From the NCBI GenBank assembly GCA_963920525.1, contig OY986435.1, positions 268,984,299 through 269,048,298 on the forward strand: 64,000 nucleotides of DNA, written 5' to 3'. Position numbers and translations under genes: made by a program. Position 1 is the stretch's first letter. Every line of letters starts with the position of its first letter. Shown piece after piece: positions 22,086 to 34,799 of this stretch. The notes below the pieces were generated by a model. That model did no database searches, was not told the DNA's origin, and saw only the letters and a program-made list of their open reading frames with translations. Source of the stretch: Dichetophora obliterata. Taxonomy: Eukaryota; Arthropoda; Insecta; Diptera; Sciomyzidae.

Positions 22086-25000
22086 ATGCAACGTACTCCT
22101 ACTCGGTTATCCACCTCAGGAGACGGAGATAACCATTTAATTAATTTTGAGCCTCCTTTATTAAACCCTTTCGATGATTCATCATCTAACATTGAAGTTC
22201 ATGCAACGTCAGTCAAACTCCCACAGTTCTGGACTGATAGTCCTGATGCATGGTTTATTCATGCAGAATTCCAATTTCGATCTAAAGGGATTACCACTGA
22301 CCAAACAAAGTATGAATATCTTGTGACTGCACTTCCACAAGAAATCATAGTTACGGTATTAGATTTCATACAACAACCACCTTCAACCAACTTGTATGAA
22401 GGTTTGAAGAAAGTTCTGATAAATAGACATACTTTAAGTGAGAACAAACGGTTCGATAAGATGCTATCTGACACTGAGATGGGTGACCAAAAACCATCTC
22501 AATTTTACAGATCCTTGCTTCTTTTAGCTGGTTCAACAGTCAACAAAGACTTAGTTTATAAGCTTTGGTTACGTAAACTACCTAAAAGTCTGAACATTGC
22601 TTTGACAGGATCTGGTCATAAGGAATTAGATGAGTTGTTATTACTCGCTGATAACTTGTGGGAGGTATTAGCAGAATCTGAGGTATCTGCAATCAAGAAT
22701 AACTTTAATGTATCGAAACACATCTCTAATTCTAATGAGATAGCAAATATTACTAAACATTTTGCAGAACAAACATCTAAAATTTTTGAATGTTTTCAAA
22801 AACTCTCGCTTGATGTTGATGAACTTAAGAATCAACGTTTCAGTCGTCCAATTTCCAGAAGATTTAGTTCCAGAGGAACTTCAAGACGTCGATCGTCTTA
22901 TAGGTCCTCTTCAGGTCAACGACCTTCCAATTGGGTATGTAAGTACCATTTCAGATTCGGTAAAAACGCACGTAAATGTGAACAACCATGTGCATTTGTT
23001 CAAAAACGACAACTTTTCACCACACAACATAACACAACACAATTCAACAAACTAAAAGACTCTGTTGTCGCGACGACTGATAATAGACCCGTCATACATA
23101 CACGTCGTCTTTTTGTATTTGACCCCTCTAGTAAATTAAATTTTCTTATTGACAGTGGAGCAGAGGTATCAGTTCTACCTTCCTCAAAATTCAAAATTTC
23201 AAACAAAAAATCAGATTTGGTATTACAAGCTGCTAATGGCACAGCAATCTCTACATTTGGAAAAAAATTATTGACACTTAATTTAAATTTACGACGTGAA
23301 TTACCATTTTCATTTATTATAGCTGACATCTCCAAACCTATTATAGGTGCAGATTTCTTGACAAAATATGGCCTTCTTATTGACCTTAAACACAAACGTC
23401 TCATTGACCCTTTAACTAATTTATCTGTCAATACAATTTCAGCATTTTCTGAAACATCTTTACCTAAATTATTTACTATAGATAACAAGTATACACAATT
23501 ACTCAAAAAATTTCCTTCTTTAATAACAGAACCCGATTACACAGCACCAATTAAACATCACACTGTACATCACATTGTCACTGAAGGACAATTACCTTAC
23601 ACAAGACCACGACGTCTAGACTTGCCAAAGTTAAAAGTAGCTAAACAAGAATTTCAGTTCTTAGTTACTTCTGGTATTTGTAGACCGTCAAATTCTCAAA
23701 CATCCTCTCCATTACACCTAGTACCTAAACGCGAGCCCAATGATTGGAGACCATGTGGCGACTACAGAAGACTTAACACAATTACAGTACCTGACCGATA
23801 TCCATTACCACACATACATGATTTTTCTTTAAATTTACACAATACATGCATTTACTCAAAACTCGATTTAGTCAGAGCATATCATCAAATACCAATGGCA
23901 CCTAACGACATACACAAGACAGCAATCACTACACCTTTTGGGATGTTCGAGTTCCTCCGTATGCCATTTGGCTTGAGGAACTCAGCCCAGACATTCCAGA
24001 GGTTCATTAATGAAGTGCTACATGGACTAGATTTTATTTTCGTATACTTAGATGACATCTTGATTGCTAGTGAGACAGAAACACAACATTTCGAACATTT
24101 AACGCAAGTTTTTAGAAGACTCAATGATTACGGTTTAAACATAAAACCTAACAAATGTGTATTCGGAGTTGATAACATTGACTTTCTTAGCTACAACATA
24201 TCTAAACACGGAATACGTCCGTCACAAGAACGTGTTAAACGCATTCAAGATTATCCACAACCGGTAACAGTCAAACACATGCAAAAATTTATAGGTATGA
24301 CAAATTACTACCACAGGTGCATTCCTAAACTCGCACACATGCTTGAATCCATTTATGACATGGTAACAACAGCTTCGAAAACTAAAAGCAAACATTTACA
24401 GTGGACAGACACTACTTTACATGCATTTACAACAATCAAAGACAGTTTTGCCACGCAAACACTTATTAACCATGTTAATAGTAAGGCACAACTGTCGATT
24501 GCTGTAGATGCATCCATTACCGCAATAGGTGGCGTTTTACAACAAGAACATAACAATAAACTTGAGCCTATAGCTTTCTTCTCTAAGAAACTTTCACCTG
24601 CTGAAACGAAATATAGTACATTTGACAGAGAATTACTTGCGATTTACTTAACTATTAAACATTTTCGACACTTCCTGGAAGGTAACATTTTTACAGTTTT
24701 CACAGATCACAAACCTTTAGTTAATGCATTATCTTCTAAAACCGAACGTAGTCCTAGACAAACACGACACCTTGAATACATAGCACAATTCACTAACACA
24801 ATATTACACATTAAGGGTACAGACAACTCAGTAGCAGATGCACTTTCAAGATGCGAGGTAACAGAAGTTAGAACACCCGACCTTGATCTCAAACAATTAC
24901 ATCAGGAACAAATCATTGACACAGAACTCAAGAGCATAACAGACAAAACAACTTACAAGTTTGAACAAGTTGATATTCCGTTTTTAAACATAAAAATTTG

Positions 25001-26141
25001 GTGTGAAAATTCTACAAATAATACAAGACCATACATTCCCCAAACACTACGGAAAAGAGTTTTTGATCAAATACATAACATTTCACATCCAGGAACTAGA
25101 GGTACTAGACGACTAATCACACAACGATATTTTTGGCCTAACATGAACACACAAATAAACAAATGGACTCAAGAATGTATTAGATGTCAAAAATCTAAGG
25201 TACATAGACACACTAAAACACTACCTCACAAGATAAACATTCCGAGCGGTCGTTTTGAACATATTCATATTGACTTGGTTGGCCCATTACCGATTTTAAA
25301 TGGTTACCGATATTTGTTTACCATAATTGACAGGAACACACGTTGGCCTGAGGTTTATCCTCTTAAAGATACAAGGGCTAATATTATTGTTGACACGTTC
25401 CAAAGAGAGTTTATATCACGCTTTGGGGTTCCTCTGGAAATTACTTCTGATCGAGGACCTCAGTTTACATCAACTACATTCAAAAATTTTATTACCAAAT
25501 TTGGTTGCAAACACATCAAAACTTCAGCTTATCACCCACAAGCTAATGGGATGATAGAACGTTTCCATCGTCAACTCAAAGCTTCTCTTATAGCGAGCAA
25601 TAACCAAAACAATTGGTACTCAGAATTACCACTAGTTCTATTAGGGCTAAGATCCACGTTTAAAGAAGATGTTAAAGCATCCCCTGCTGAAATGGTTTAT
25701 GGTCAAACACTCAGATTGCCAAGTCAGTTAGTCATTCCTAGTGAGCAAAAATTCAGTCCATCAGAAACTTTGTTCAAACTTAAAGATATTGTTGCTAATA
25801 ATCAAGCACATATTTCACATCATAATCAGAATTTTAAACAATTTGTGCCAGAATCACTCAAAACTTGTGAGTTTGTATTTGTTCGCAATGACACTATTAA
25901 AAAACCACTTCAAGAGCCATACGACGGACCATTCAAAGTATTAGAAAAGTCTCCAAAATTTTTTAAAATTCTTAAAAACAAAAATATTATAACGGTTAAT
26001 ATTGATCGAATTAAGCCAGCTTTTGTTAACATTAATGTTTCAAAAACACTTTTTAATGCAAATAAATCAGCTAAGACAGTTCATTTTAATTTATTAGCAA
26101 ACACGGTAAGACTAATACCGAATTCTTTGGAGGGGGAATAA
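22086..26141 (+). CDS. Gag-Pol polyprotein of the Ty3/gypsy element
   Basis: A single 1351-codon frame starts at an ATG 82 bp after the minisatellite region. Gag spans about residues 1-330, with [14 protein letters not shown] near 38. A zinc-knuckle-like C-x2-H-x7-A-x2-C-x3-C motif lies near 283-300. The aspartic protease has DSGAE near 356. Reverse transcriptase has YLDD near 654, RNase H has VDAS near 806, and integrase follows. Integrase shows an HHCC zinc region near 996-1035 and catalytic residues in HIDLVGPL (near 1060), SDRGPQF (near 1122) and MIERFH (near 1157). The order protease-RT-RNase H-integrase is that of Ty3/gypsy. Gag and Pol share one frame, so no frameshift signal is needed. 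The stop codon touches the first base of the 3' LTR. I see no disabling change. Confidence 0.95.
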   Translation: MQRTPTRLSTSGDGDNHLINFEPPLLNPFDDSSSNIEVHATSVKLPQFWTDSPDAWFIHAEFQFRSKGITTDQTKYEYLVTALPQEIIVTVLDFIQQPPSTNLYEGLKKVLINRHTLSENKRFDKMLSDTEMGDQKPSQFYRSLLLLAGSTVNKDLVYKLWLRKLPKSLNIALTGSGHKELDELLLLADNLWEVLAESEVSAIKNNFNVSKHISNSNEIANITKHFAEQTSKIFECFQKLSLDVDELKNQRFSRPISRRFSSRGTSRRRSSYRSSSGQRPSNWVCKYHFRFGKNARKCEQPCAFVQKRQLFTTQHNTTQFNKLKDSVVATTDNRPVIHTRRLFVFDPSSKLNFLIDSGAEVSVLPSSKFKISNKKSDLVLQAANGTAISTFGKKLLTLNLNLRRELPFSFIIADISKPIIGADFLTKYGLLIDLKHKRLIDPLTNLSVNTISAFSETSLPKLFTIDNKYTQLLKKFPSLITEPDYTAPIKHHTVHHIVTEGQLPYTRPRRLDLPKLKVAKQEFQFLVTSGICRPSNSQTSSPLHLVPKREPNDWRPCGDYRRLNTITVPDRYPLPHIHDFSLNLHNTCIYSKLDLVRAYHQIPMAPNDIHKTAITTPFGMFEFLRMPFGLRNSAQTFQRFINEVLHGLDFIFVYLDDILIASETETQHFEHLTQVFRRLNDYGLNIKPNKCVFGVDNIDFLSYNISKHGIRPSQERVKRIQDYPQPVTVKHMQKFIGMTNYYHRCIPKLAHMLESIYDMVTTASKTKSKHLQWTDTTLHAFTTIKDSFATQTLINHVNSKAQLSIAVDASITAIGGVLQQEHNNKLEPIAFFSKKLSPAETKYSTFDRELLAIYLTIKHFRHFLEGNIFTVFTDHKPLVNALSSKTERSPRQTRHLEYIAQFTNTILHIKGTDNSVADALSRCEVTEVRTPDLDLKQLHQEQIIDTELKSITDKTTYKFEQVDIPFLNIKIWCENSTNNTRPYIPQTLRKRVFDQIHNISHPGTRGTRRLITQRYFWPNMNTQINKWTQECIRCQKSKVHRHTKTLPHKINIPSGRFEHIHIDLVGPLPILNGYRYLFTIIDRNTRWPEVYPLKDTRANIIVDTFQREFISRFGVPLEITSDRGPQFTSTTFKNFITKFGCKHIKTSAYHPQANGMIERFHRQLKASLIASNNQNNWYSELPLVLLGLRSTFKEDVKASPAEMVYGQTLRLPSQLVIPSEQKFSPSETLFKLKDIVANNQAHISHHNQNFKQFVPESLKTCEFVFVRNDTIKKPLQEPYDGPFKVLEKSPKFFKILKNKNIITVNIDRIKPAFVNINVSKTLFNANKSAKTVHFNLLANTVRLIPNSLEGE

Positions 26142-26364
26142 TGTAGTGTTATCTTATTATTACATTTTAATATTGTTTCAATTGTATGTAAAACACTTTG
26201 TTTTAAAACCACTTAGTTTTTAAGTTCTTTTTGTATTTTTTAGAATTAAGTTTTCATATTTTAAATGTATAAAAATATTTCAAAATTTTTCAGTATCTAA
26301 TAAATTATTCAATCATACGTATAAATTTTTATTATATTTCTCGTGGAAATATTTAATTTCCACA
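26142..26364 (+). repeat. 3' LTR of the Ty3/gypsy element
   Basis: Identical by eye to 20781-21003. It begins immediately after the Gag-Pol stop codon and is followed by the target duplicate AGGT. Confidence 0.95.
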
Positions 26365-26474
26365 AGGTCATTCCGCTGAACCGTTTTTATTTTATTCAAG
26401 GTTAAAGATCAAAATTGTATGCGTGCGCATACAGGGGACCGATGAGGGTTAATTAGTTGAATTAGTGCATTTAG

Positions 26475-26680
26475 AAATATCATTACCACTAACCACCTTG
26501 TGGTAATGCAAAATAAATTTCCATTACCATAAGTATGTAATGGTAATGGAAAAAAAAAATTTTTATTACCACTAAATTTTTAATGGTAATGGAAATTTCA
26601 ATGTTAATGCAAAAGAATTTGCATTACCACTAAATTTTTAATGGTAATTAGCGTTATAATTGAACCGTAATGGAAGAAAT
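26475..26680. repeat. Cluster of ATTACCA/TGGTAAT palindromes
   Basis: At least four hairpin-capable units occur: 26481-26509, 26521-26549, 26565-26590 and 26622-26648. Each pairs an ATTACCA with a downstream TGGTAAT across a short spacer. No protein is encoded. They may be a degenerate repeat array or a set of binding sites. Confidence 0.6.
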
Positions 26681-26814
26681 TTAAATTTCCAATGAAATTT
26701 AAAAAAATTCTACCAGTACAAAATTTTTCAAGTATAAAATTCGGTAAGTGACGTGGTTTCTTCTTAATTAAAAATTTTCTGATTAAGGAAACTCATTGAA
26801 AGGGTAACTAAAAT

Positions 26815-27765
26815 ATACAATACCTATATATATATAAAACAAAGTGGGGTTTGCTACACCATTTATAACTCAAGAACGGATGGACCGATTTTAATGATCT
26901 TCTATTTGTTGCATTTATGTTCATCCCGAATAGCAGAATAACTATTAAAATATCAAAAAAACTCAGGGGCGTGGTACCTCCCATACAAATCAAATCTTCT
27001 ATATCGAATAGCTTTGGAATTATAAGTCGCACAGCAACGGAATTCGGTATTTAATTAATTTTCACTTGCCGTTCTACTGGTAAAATTTTATGGGCGTTGG
27101 ACGTAGGGCGGGGCACCTTTTCAACAGCCCAAATTTTTAGTATAACTCTCAAGCTATAAGTCACACATTAATGAAACTCGGTTAGAACGTACTATTTAGT
27201 CGTGTCTCTTTCGACTGGCAAAATTGAGCAAGTATAGGCCAAAGGGGTGTGGCACCGCCAATACAATTCAAATCTATGATATCGAATAGCTTTGGAACTA
27301 AATGCTGTATAATAATGAAATTCAGTATGGAGTTGCCACTTGGTGATATCCTTCTACTGGAAAACTGGGATGGGCTTTGGAAAATGGGGTGTGGCTCCGC
27401 CCATACACTTAAAATTTTGCTATCACACAGCTTTGGAACTAAATGTCGTATAATAACGAAATTCAGTATGGAATTACTATTGGGTGATATCCTTCTACTA
27501 GAAAACTGAGACGGTAATTGAAGAAGGAGGTGTGGCTCCGCCCATACAAGCCAAATTTTGATATCGAATAGCTTTGGAAATAAATATCATATAACAATGA
27601 AATTCAGTATGGAGTTACTTATTGGTCTACTGGAAAACTGGCACGGGCATTGGAAACTTGGGGTGGCTTCGCCCACACAAGCTAAATTCAATTCAATATA
27701 CTTTACTGCAAAAACTGACTTTTTCTGGCATTTAATAATCAGATCATATCTTCTTTACGAATAAA
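26815..27765. repeat. Tandem modules of the GGGCGTGGC / AGCTTTGGAA repeat family
   Basis: Four to five diverged units of about 130-145 bp share a G-rich GTGTGGCTCCGCCCATACA core, then ATATCGAATAGCTTTGGAA and GAAATTCAGTATGGA. The same module occurs in inverted orientation at 55303-56050. The left edge has TATATATATATAAA, which resembles the family's usual tail. Short open frames here (27249-27509, 27558-27764) are by-products. Confidence 0.7.
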
Positions 27766-30700
27766 AATTTCTTCATTTTTAATTTTAAAACAGTAACATT
27801 TGCAACTGAAAGAGATTTTTATCTTCATTACTTTTTGGTAAAGTTGGTGTTGTTGCATTTTCCTTAAAATAAAAAAATATTTGACCAAAATACAAATCTT
27901 AACGGCTGGACGGATTTAACTCAAATTTCTCTCACATTTTACTTGAATCTTTGATTATGCTTTGGCATAATTAGTTTTGACCACCCTTTTCTGCCCTTTT
28001 ACAAGTAAGGAAAATCAACCAACTAGCATACTTTTTTTATCGAAAAGCTTCGTTTAATTAATTTTAAAAAAATTCTGTAATTTTGACACCAAATAATTCA
28101 CATATCTTTAAGATTGCACAAATTTTTAGTAATTTTTTTTTTCACAACGTCTTTTTCTAATAACGCCGTTTCCTTAGAATGATAAAAAACCATTTTGCAT
28201 ATTTCCATGCGCTTTTCATCAAAAGCTTATTTTTTTCTGACTAAAAATCGTTATCTTCTGAACGAATAAAACCTAAACATCAAGCTATTCAAGTGGTTAT
28301 TCAAGTGGAATAAGTAGTTATTCAAGCTATTATGAATATTATTTACAAATCGTGGAGTTGCCCTCATAACCGGTTCGCGAGATGAATTATTTTAAGCTTT
28401 AGAAAAATTTGTTTATAAAATATATGGTTTTAAGAATTTCACATATATAAATACAGCAAGATTTCAAACATTTTATACTACTTGCGAAGCTAATACTTAT
28501 TAAAAAACATTGCGATCAAAAATTGCGATCCCTCTATTCCGAATTAGACCAACACCTTTTAAGATCGGAGTATATAACAAGCATTTGGCGTAATGCACAT
28601 TTACGTTTCACCACTTCTTTAGCACCTGACAGAAGTGGATGCAAACGAAATACTGATACAATTAAATTTCACTGGTTTGTCGGAGAGTATAACAAATTTA
28701 GTATTTGATGCTATTATTGATGACCCGATGAATGAATTCGATAATACCGAGTTTTCATCATTGCATTTTTTATTTTATAATTTACTAGCTGATATACCTG
28801 GTGTTACTCGAGAATCATTTATATAAACATTTTAACATACACTTCTCGATTAAATGTTTTTTTAAAATCTTTAATAATTAAAAACATGTTGAATTTTATT
28901 TGTAAGCTACCGTTAGAAAATTAATTGAACGAACATTAATCCAAAAAAGTTTTGGAAAATTTTTGTTGTTGGTGGTTCCATCTCTTGCGGTGAGCTTATT
29001 GAATTCAAAGAAGGGTAAAAAAAACATATTTTACAAATTAAAAAGAATTTTTATATTTACTTAATCTTAAAGCAAGCACAATTATCTTTTCAACAAAATA
29101 AAAATTATGGTGGAACTCAATGCGTTTACTGAAATATGGACATTTTAACGTCTAAACAAAGATTTATATTAAAAAATATATTGAACTTTTTAACAAAAAA
29201 AATTTTAATGAAATATATTAAAAACATTAAAAGTAAAAAATTTGATTTTTATATAAATTTTTTCTCATTATTAGCTATCAATGTTTTATGAAAATTCGTT
29301 GTACTAAAAATGATTGTACCTACTAAAAATTCTATTAGCTGCGTTTTTTCATTGCAGATCAGGATCATATAATCGCATTTGCAAGCAAAGCAAAAACAAC
29401 AAAAAATCCAGCAAGTGAGCTGGACATTTAAATTGATCAAATTCTATATTTTTAAGTGTTGATGACGCCAGATGACGCCAGATGACGCTGCGACTGAAAA
29501 AACTGGCAGAACTGCATTATTTAACTTTTTAAAAGTTTGGTAGCAATAGCATTTTCGCAAAATATTTCGTAAAACTTATCTGCTAGCTGCATAAGAACAT
29601 CAGATATTCTTCTGTAAGCAAAAAATAGCGCCACCTGTCTGTAATCCCAAACGTGTGGGGTTAAATTTGAAGAAACTTTTGAAAAAACATTATTCAGCTA
29701 TTCACCGCAAGGTGTAGGGAGGCAAAAACTAAGTGGATTACTATAAGGAAGATTTTATATAATCCAAAATGTTCGTAATTACTCTAGACACACAACCGCA
29801 TTCTTTGAGATAAATGGGGACGTTCAAACTATATAGAGAATTTTAACACAAAACTAAGTTTTATTAATAGTCTGGTATGAAAAAAATAGATTTTTATCCA
29901 TAACTTTTGATTGGAAAGAGATATTGGGGTAATTTTTTCACATGAATTATTTTTGAGACTTGATTTTTTGTAAAAAATATAAAAACAACATTTTGGAATA
30001 AATAAATTTCGCGAAAAAAAACCAAATCTTCAAAAACCTTGTTCTTTTGATGACAAAAATAGTAAAATAATTTTTGCGCTTAGCTGGAAAATTCTTTGCA
30101 AATAAATGCTATGTCATATGAAAGGTAGCCAGATGTGCAATTTTTAAATGATTTCATTTTTACAACAACAATAAGTTTTGAGTCATTTTTTGAGTAAAAA
30201 GTCAATATTTTGGACCTTTTTTGACATAATCATAAAACATATATACACTGACTTAACGGTACAGTTCAACCTGTTTCTGTGAAGTGTATTTATTGAACTA
30301 TTGAATTTTAATAAAATATATTAATGGACAGCGGAGATATTTGCATCGAAAGACCAAACTTTGATTTTCATGTCGTTTTTTTCTCATTCTAAAGCAACGA
30401 TGTTTTATGAAAAAGTTGTTGTACTGGAAATTTCTCCAATTTTGAGGAAATGTCAGTGTTTTTGATGTCAAAATAATAAAAAATTTTTAAAATTAAATAC
30501 ACAAAATTATCTGATGTAAAAAGTTTTATAATAACAAAATTACCGTTAGTTGAAAAATTTCAGAGGGGGCGTGGCAAAAACTAAGTATGTAACATTTTAA
30601 GTTGGGATGAACTTAATATGTATACCTAGTTTGAGCAGAAGCCGTTGAGCCGTTTAGATTTGTATAAAGGCCAAACAAGCATACCAACAAACAAACAGAA

Positions 30701-31009
30701 AATGAGTTTTATTACTATAGATTAAATAAACTTGTATTACCACTCGTATTTAGAGATAACACTTTTTTGTGATCGGTATGCCACTATTTTTTTCTTATAG
30801 ATTTCGGCCCGCTGAATACAAAAATAGCAATAAACATTTTTACTATGGATAGGTTTTTGAGATATATATTTTTGAAGCGAAGCTTTTTACGCCTTGTTTC
30901 GTGATTGGCTTGAGTGAAATTTGAAAAACTACACTTTTTTCCATACTCCGTTTTCTTAGAATTGTTGTTGCTTTTCGACACAGATTGTAACACGAGAATA
31001 TAGAATTAA
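27766..31009. other. Long A+T-rich stretch, no gene recognised
   Basis: Open frames at 28523-28708 and 28635-28826 overlap and have no family features, though the second (MDANEILIQLNFTGL...) has coding-like composition and could be a stray exon. A GATGACGCCA triplet repeat lies at 29461-29488. A tail-like CAACAAACAAACAGAAAATG with TATAGAT ends near 30722 and resembles the tails of the GGGCGTGGC repeat family, so part of this stretch may belong to a longer member. Confidence 0.35.
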
Positions 31010-31085
31010 TAAAAATATTTCTGAGAATTGAACTCGTACCCATTCGATTGCTAGTCCTATACACTACAAACTGATCCAAAAACCT
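31010..31085 (-). repeat. tRNA-like segment, probably a SINE head
   Basis: On the minus strand TTGGATCAGTTTGTAGTGTA and GAGTTCAATTCTC are spaced like polymerase III A and B boxes. No acceptor stem closes, so this is not called as a working tRNA gene. Confidence 0.3.
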
Positions 31086-31379
31086 TCGTTGAATATAAGA
31101 GTTTATTTAATATTAAGTATTAACTGAAGCTATGTGGCATAGATGACAAGAATCTATTAAACGATTGTGTATTAGCTATCCTACATTTGAATGCGTGAAG
31201 CTATGGTGCAGATCACAATAATCTATTATATAAAAGGATTGTATATTGGATATGCAAACAATAAAAACAGCATAAAATATAACAAAACAAATGTTGCTTC
31301 TACTTACTACCGTTGTCATTAACATCGCAAAGTACATGTCTTCTTTTGTTGATGAGAATAGTCTGTTCCCGAACTAACT

Positions 31380-32990
31380 TCAAGAACTGCTGGAACTTAA
31401 ATTTTATGAATTGACACAAGTTATGCGGCAAAGTAATAAACAGTTTTCGTCATTGCTAACGAAGATTGGTGATGGTAAAAAACTTGAGCAAACGAGTTAC
31501 ATTTAATAGATTCGATTTTTTACGAAGGAAACTGCCAGCCGCCTGTGTCCAAATGGAATTTATTTAATAATTCTTTCTTACGCGCAATAGAACACAACAA
31601 AATTTCCTCTGCAATAGATAACATTAGTGGATGTTAAAATAACGAACAATTACAAGCAATTAAACAAAAATTGCATAATTTGAAAGTCATCGATACAGGT
31701 GGTTTACCATCTGAAATAGTTTCATCAATAACATTATCTAATAACAACAAATATTAATGTTAGCGATAGTTTGGAAAAAATGAGGCTATTGGTAAACTAG
31801 TGCATATTGAAATTGACCAGAATGACCAGGTTAAAAAAGTTTGGCTGGAATTCGATGAGTCTAAAATTGGTCAGAAAACAATAATGAAAGCTTCTGCTGA
31901 CGCTCAATTGATTCAAGTTGGGAGAGGAGCTGTCCCAATACTACGAAAAAACGGTAGCATACCTCTTAAAAAAAATAAAACAATCACAGTTATAAGAAAT
32001 CATTTTCCATTAATTCCTGCAATGGCTATAACTATTCATAAGTCACAGGATGGATCATTCGCAGAGATTGCTTACGAATATGACAAAAAACCATTCCTTG
32101 CAATTACTCTACGTCGCTTTGTCTCGTGTTACTAGTATTGGCAGACTTTTTATCACTACCTCTGATGACGACCCTCAACAATTTATATTTCATCATGGAA
32201 GGCAAAATGATTTTTCTAATGTTGATTTAATTCGCGAATTTCAAAGATTATCTCTTAACACATTAGAAACTAAATATATTACTATAAAAAATTTGATAGA
32301 GAGCAAACAGTTCTTTTCTGTAATGAGTTTAAATTGTCAGAGTCTCCATGCGCATTCTCAAGATCTTACCGATTCTATAACTCAAATCTGTGACATTATA
32401 TTGTTATCAAAAACAAAAATGCAAAATGATGAAAGTATCGGTATCACTAATTTCGGTGGTATATCTCAATTTCAGAGAAATAGTTGTGGATCTAGAGGAG
32501 TTTCAATTTATTGTAATTATAATAAAGATAAGTACAATACAGTCACTGGGAATATGTCAATATATTTAAACAGACTTCAGCTACAAAATTTTTCAGCTGA
32601 TATTTTAAAAATTGGAGAAGTATGTTCTGCAGCAATGATAGGTCCTAATGGACAACATATTTTTATGATTTTGATTTAGATTTCACCTCAGAATACGACA
32701 GAAAAAAAAAACAAAATCGATAACATAATAAAATTTATCCACAGATTTTTTTTTTAAGTTATACACGAGCAAGTTGTATTGAAGTGGGTGAAAATTATCA
32801 CGAAATGCCAATTTTTAATTTAGATTTTAATAACGATTTTAGACATGAATCCTCAAAGGCACTTAAACAATTACTTTTTGATAAATTTAATATACAAATA
32901 ATAAGTGATCCAAATATGTGTACAACACGATTAGGAACAACTATTGATGCAGTATTTTCTAGATGTATTGCCGACATAACATCCATAACA
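31380..32990 (+). pseudogene. Helentron helicase C-terminus plus endonuclease-like domain, copy 2
   Basis: Helicase-like sequence starts near 31390 (LTQVMRQSNKQF) and continues in the frame at 31800-32135. There KTITVIRNHFPLIPAMAITI is followed by HKSQ, a helicase motif seen in Pif1 proteins. A frame change then leads to 32050-32679 with LLYVALSRVTS (motif VI) and the endonuclease-like MSLNCQSL region. Stops near 31505 and 32677, and frameshifts, inactivate it. The remainder at 32784-33032 (NFDNDFRHESS-type stretch, then TRLGTTIDAVFSR) is cut by the piggyBac insertion. Confidence 0.72.
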
Positions 32991-33364
32991 TACGTTTGCT
33001 ATTTAACCCTCTACAGCCTCATACCGCCTTGAGGCGGTTGTTACAAAAACCGTTAGCATTCAAATTTGAAATACAAAAAACTAAAAGAACAAAATTAAGT
33101 GCATTTAAAATAATTCCCAGAATCATTGACTTCTTGCTACAACAAAATATTTCGCTTACTTTCTCCACAATCGTCAGTTGAAATTAGAACTCCGCGTAAA
33201 ACAGAGCAAATAATTATTTTGTGAAAAGTGAAAAGTTGGAAAAATCAAATAAAATACTTAGCGTGTCCGAATTGAGAAAATAAAAATATTGGTGAGTTGA
33301 TAATATTGCTGTGTATGTAGTGCAGTTGTTTTATAGTGAAAAATACTTGTTTGCGGTTCTTATA

Positions 33365-34690
33365 CAAGGTGGCGCAAAAGTAACCTTGCGATGTTTTTTG
33401 GCTGTAATTTAAAAAAAAATGAAAAACTTTGATTCTTCTTGTGGATTATTTTTATTTGGGCTTTTAATTTTTTTTACATCAAGTCGAGAATATGATGTCA
33501 TGTAAATGGCCGCCACCACAGTTGATTGTCATTTGAGCCCTTTTTATGGCATTTTTCATCACTTCGGCCAAAACTTCCGGCGATAGGTCCTCACATTCTT
33601 GACGGATATTGTCTTTAAGAGCTGCAAGAGTCTGAGGCTTGTTGACATAAACCCGCGTCTTCAAAAAGCCCCACAAAAAGAAGTCTGGAGCGGTCAAATC
33701 AGGCGATCTTGCTGGCCAGTGCAAATCGCCAAAACGGGAGATTAGGCGCCCGGGAAATGCATCCTTCAGCATATCGGTTGTGGCACGTGCAGTGTGTGCC
33801 GTTGCACCGTCCTGTTGGAACCACATGTTTTCCAATCCCAATTCATCAAGTTGCGGCAAAAAGAACTCGTTGATCATTGCTCTGTAGCGCTCACCATTCA
33901 CAGTAACCGTTTGGCCCGCGACGTCTTTGAAGAAAAAAGGTCCGATGACTCCTCCAGCGAAAACAGCATACCATACAGTGACTTTGAGCGGGTGTAATGG
34001 CTCTTCGTGGGTTACACGCGGATTTTCAGTGCCCCAGAAGCGTAAATTTTGCTTATTTACGTACCCGCTAAGATGGAAATGGGGGGCCTCATCACTCATG
34101 ATTATCTTTGATGAAAAATCATCTTCCTCTTGGTGGTGATTAAGGATGGCTTGAGCGTATGTTAGACGCGATTGGCGGTCAGCAGCTAACAGCTGATGCA
34201 CCGTCTGGACTTTGTACGGAAACATCTTCAAATCTCGTACCAAAATTCGCTGTAAAGACCGTCGACTGATACCCATTTGCGTGGCACGTCGTCTGGTCAA
34301 TGTCGACGGTGCTTCCATGACATCCTCGGCTACAGCAGCAATATTCTCTGCAGAACGGCTACTCCGGGGTCTGCCACGCCTGGCAGCATCTCGTGTTGTG
34401 CCAGTCTCTTCGAGGCGAGCGGCTAAACGTCCGCAGTGTTTCACCAGTAGGCGTTGGACGGCCAGGAAATCTGCGACGAAATTCACGTTGTGCCAAAGTC
34501 ACCGACCGATTATTGGTCAAATAAATAGTCACCAATATTCCGCGTTCTGGAGCAGCGTAGCGTAACATTGTTTATTAACGTGTATTTCGCATGTGTTTAC
34601 TACACAAATGTCAAAACAGAACTGACATTAGGGGCCAATCGCAAAATTTATAGCATTTTCTGATAGGAGGATTACTTTTGCGCCATCTTG
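33365..34690 (-). mobile_element. DD41D (rosa-like) mariner element
   Basis: The 1326-bp element has 21-22 bp terminal repeats, CAAGGTGGCGCAAAAGTAAC and inward from the right CAAGATGGCGCAAAAGTAAT, flanked by TA (33363-33364 and 34691-34692). The single transposase is on the minus strand. It lies in the 5' flank of the piggyBac transposase and is therefore younger than that element. Confidence 0.93.
33479..34568 (-). pseudogene. DD41D mariner transposase with one frameshift
   Basis: The N-terminal helix-turn-helix part starts at 34568 (MLRYAAPERGILVTIYLTNN) and is open to about 34440. The remaining 300+ codons (34486-33479) lie in another frame, so one indel near 34430-34450 separates the DNA-binding start from the rest. 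The C-terminal frame contains GRPRS, the catalytic IIMSDEAPHFHLSGY, FQQDGATAHTA and SPDLTAPDFFLWGF. There are 41 residues between the second Asp and the third, defining DD41D, the class first described as rosa in Ceratitis rosa. All three Asp are present. Stop at 33479. Confidence 0.9.
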
Positions 34691-34799
34691 TATTTGCTTG
34701 AGCTCTCAGACTGCCTGTAGGCGGTATCAGGCAGAACAGTGAAAAAATATTTTTGCATTTCATGGTTTACATGTGTTTGTGCTTTGATTTTTTAAAGCA

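Larger units (their letters stand above)
20781..26364 (+). mobile_element. Ty3/gypsy LTR retrotransposon, complete, identical LTRs
   Basis: The 5584-bp element is bounded by 223-bp LTRs that I find identical, and by a 4-bp duplication AGGT (20777-20780 and 26365-26368). The 5' LTR is followed at 21005 by TTGGCGATCCTGTCGA, a primer-binding-site-like sequence. A purine tract GGAGGGGG precedes the 3' LTR. One uninterrupted Gag-Pol frame occupies 22086-26141, and there is no envelope frame. Identical LTRs plus an open frame indicate a very recent insertion into the piggyBac remnant. Confidence 0.95.
18488..26448 (-). mobile_element. piggyBac-like element, split by a Ty3/gypsy insertion
   Basis: The ends are CCCTCATCGGTCCC and its complement, flanked by TTAA at 18484-18487 and 26449-26452, the piggyBac signature. 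Without the gypsy element it is about 2.37 kb. A subterminal palindrome TGTATGCGCGCGCATACA sits near 18530, with relatives near 20650 and near 26418. The transposase is on the minus strand, and the gypsy lies in its 5' flank, between the start codon and the right-hand terminal repeat. Confidence 0.93.

Noticed and set aside
23000..23506. 168-codon antisense frame in gag-pol
   Set aside because: Shadow of the Gag-Pol coding strand; no independent signal.
28523..28826. Overlapping short frames as a new gene
   Set aside because: Coding-like in part, but without homology, splice partners or a promoter I could not support a gene call.
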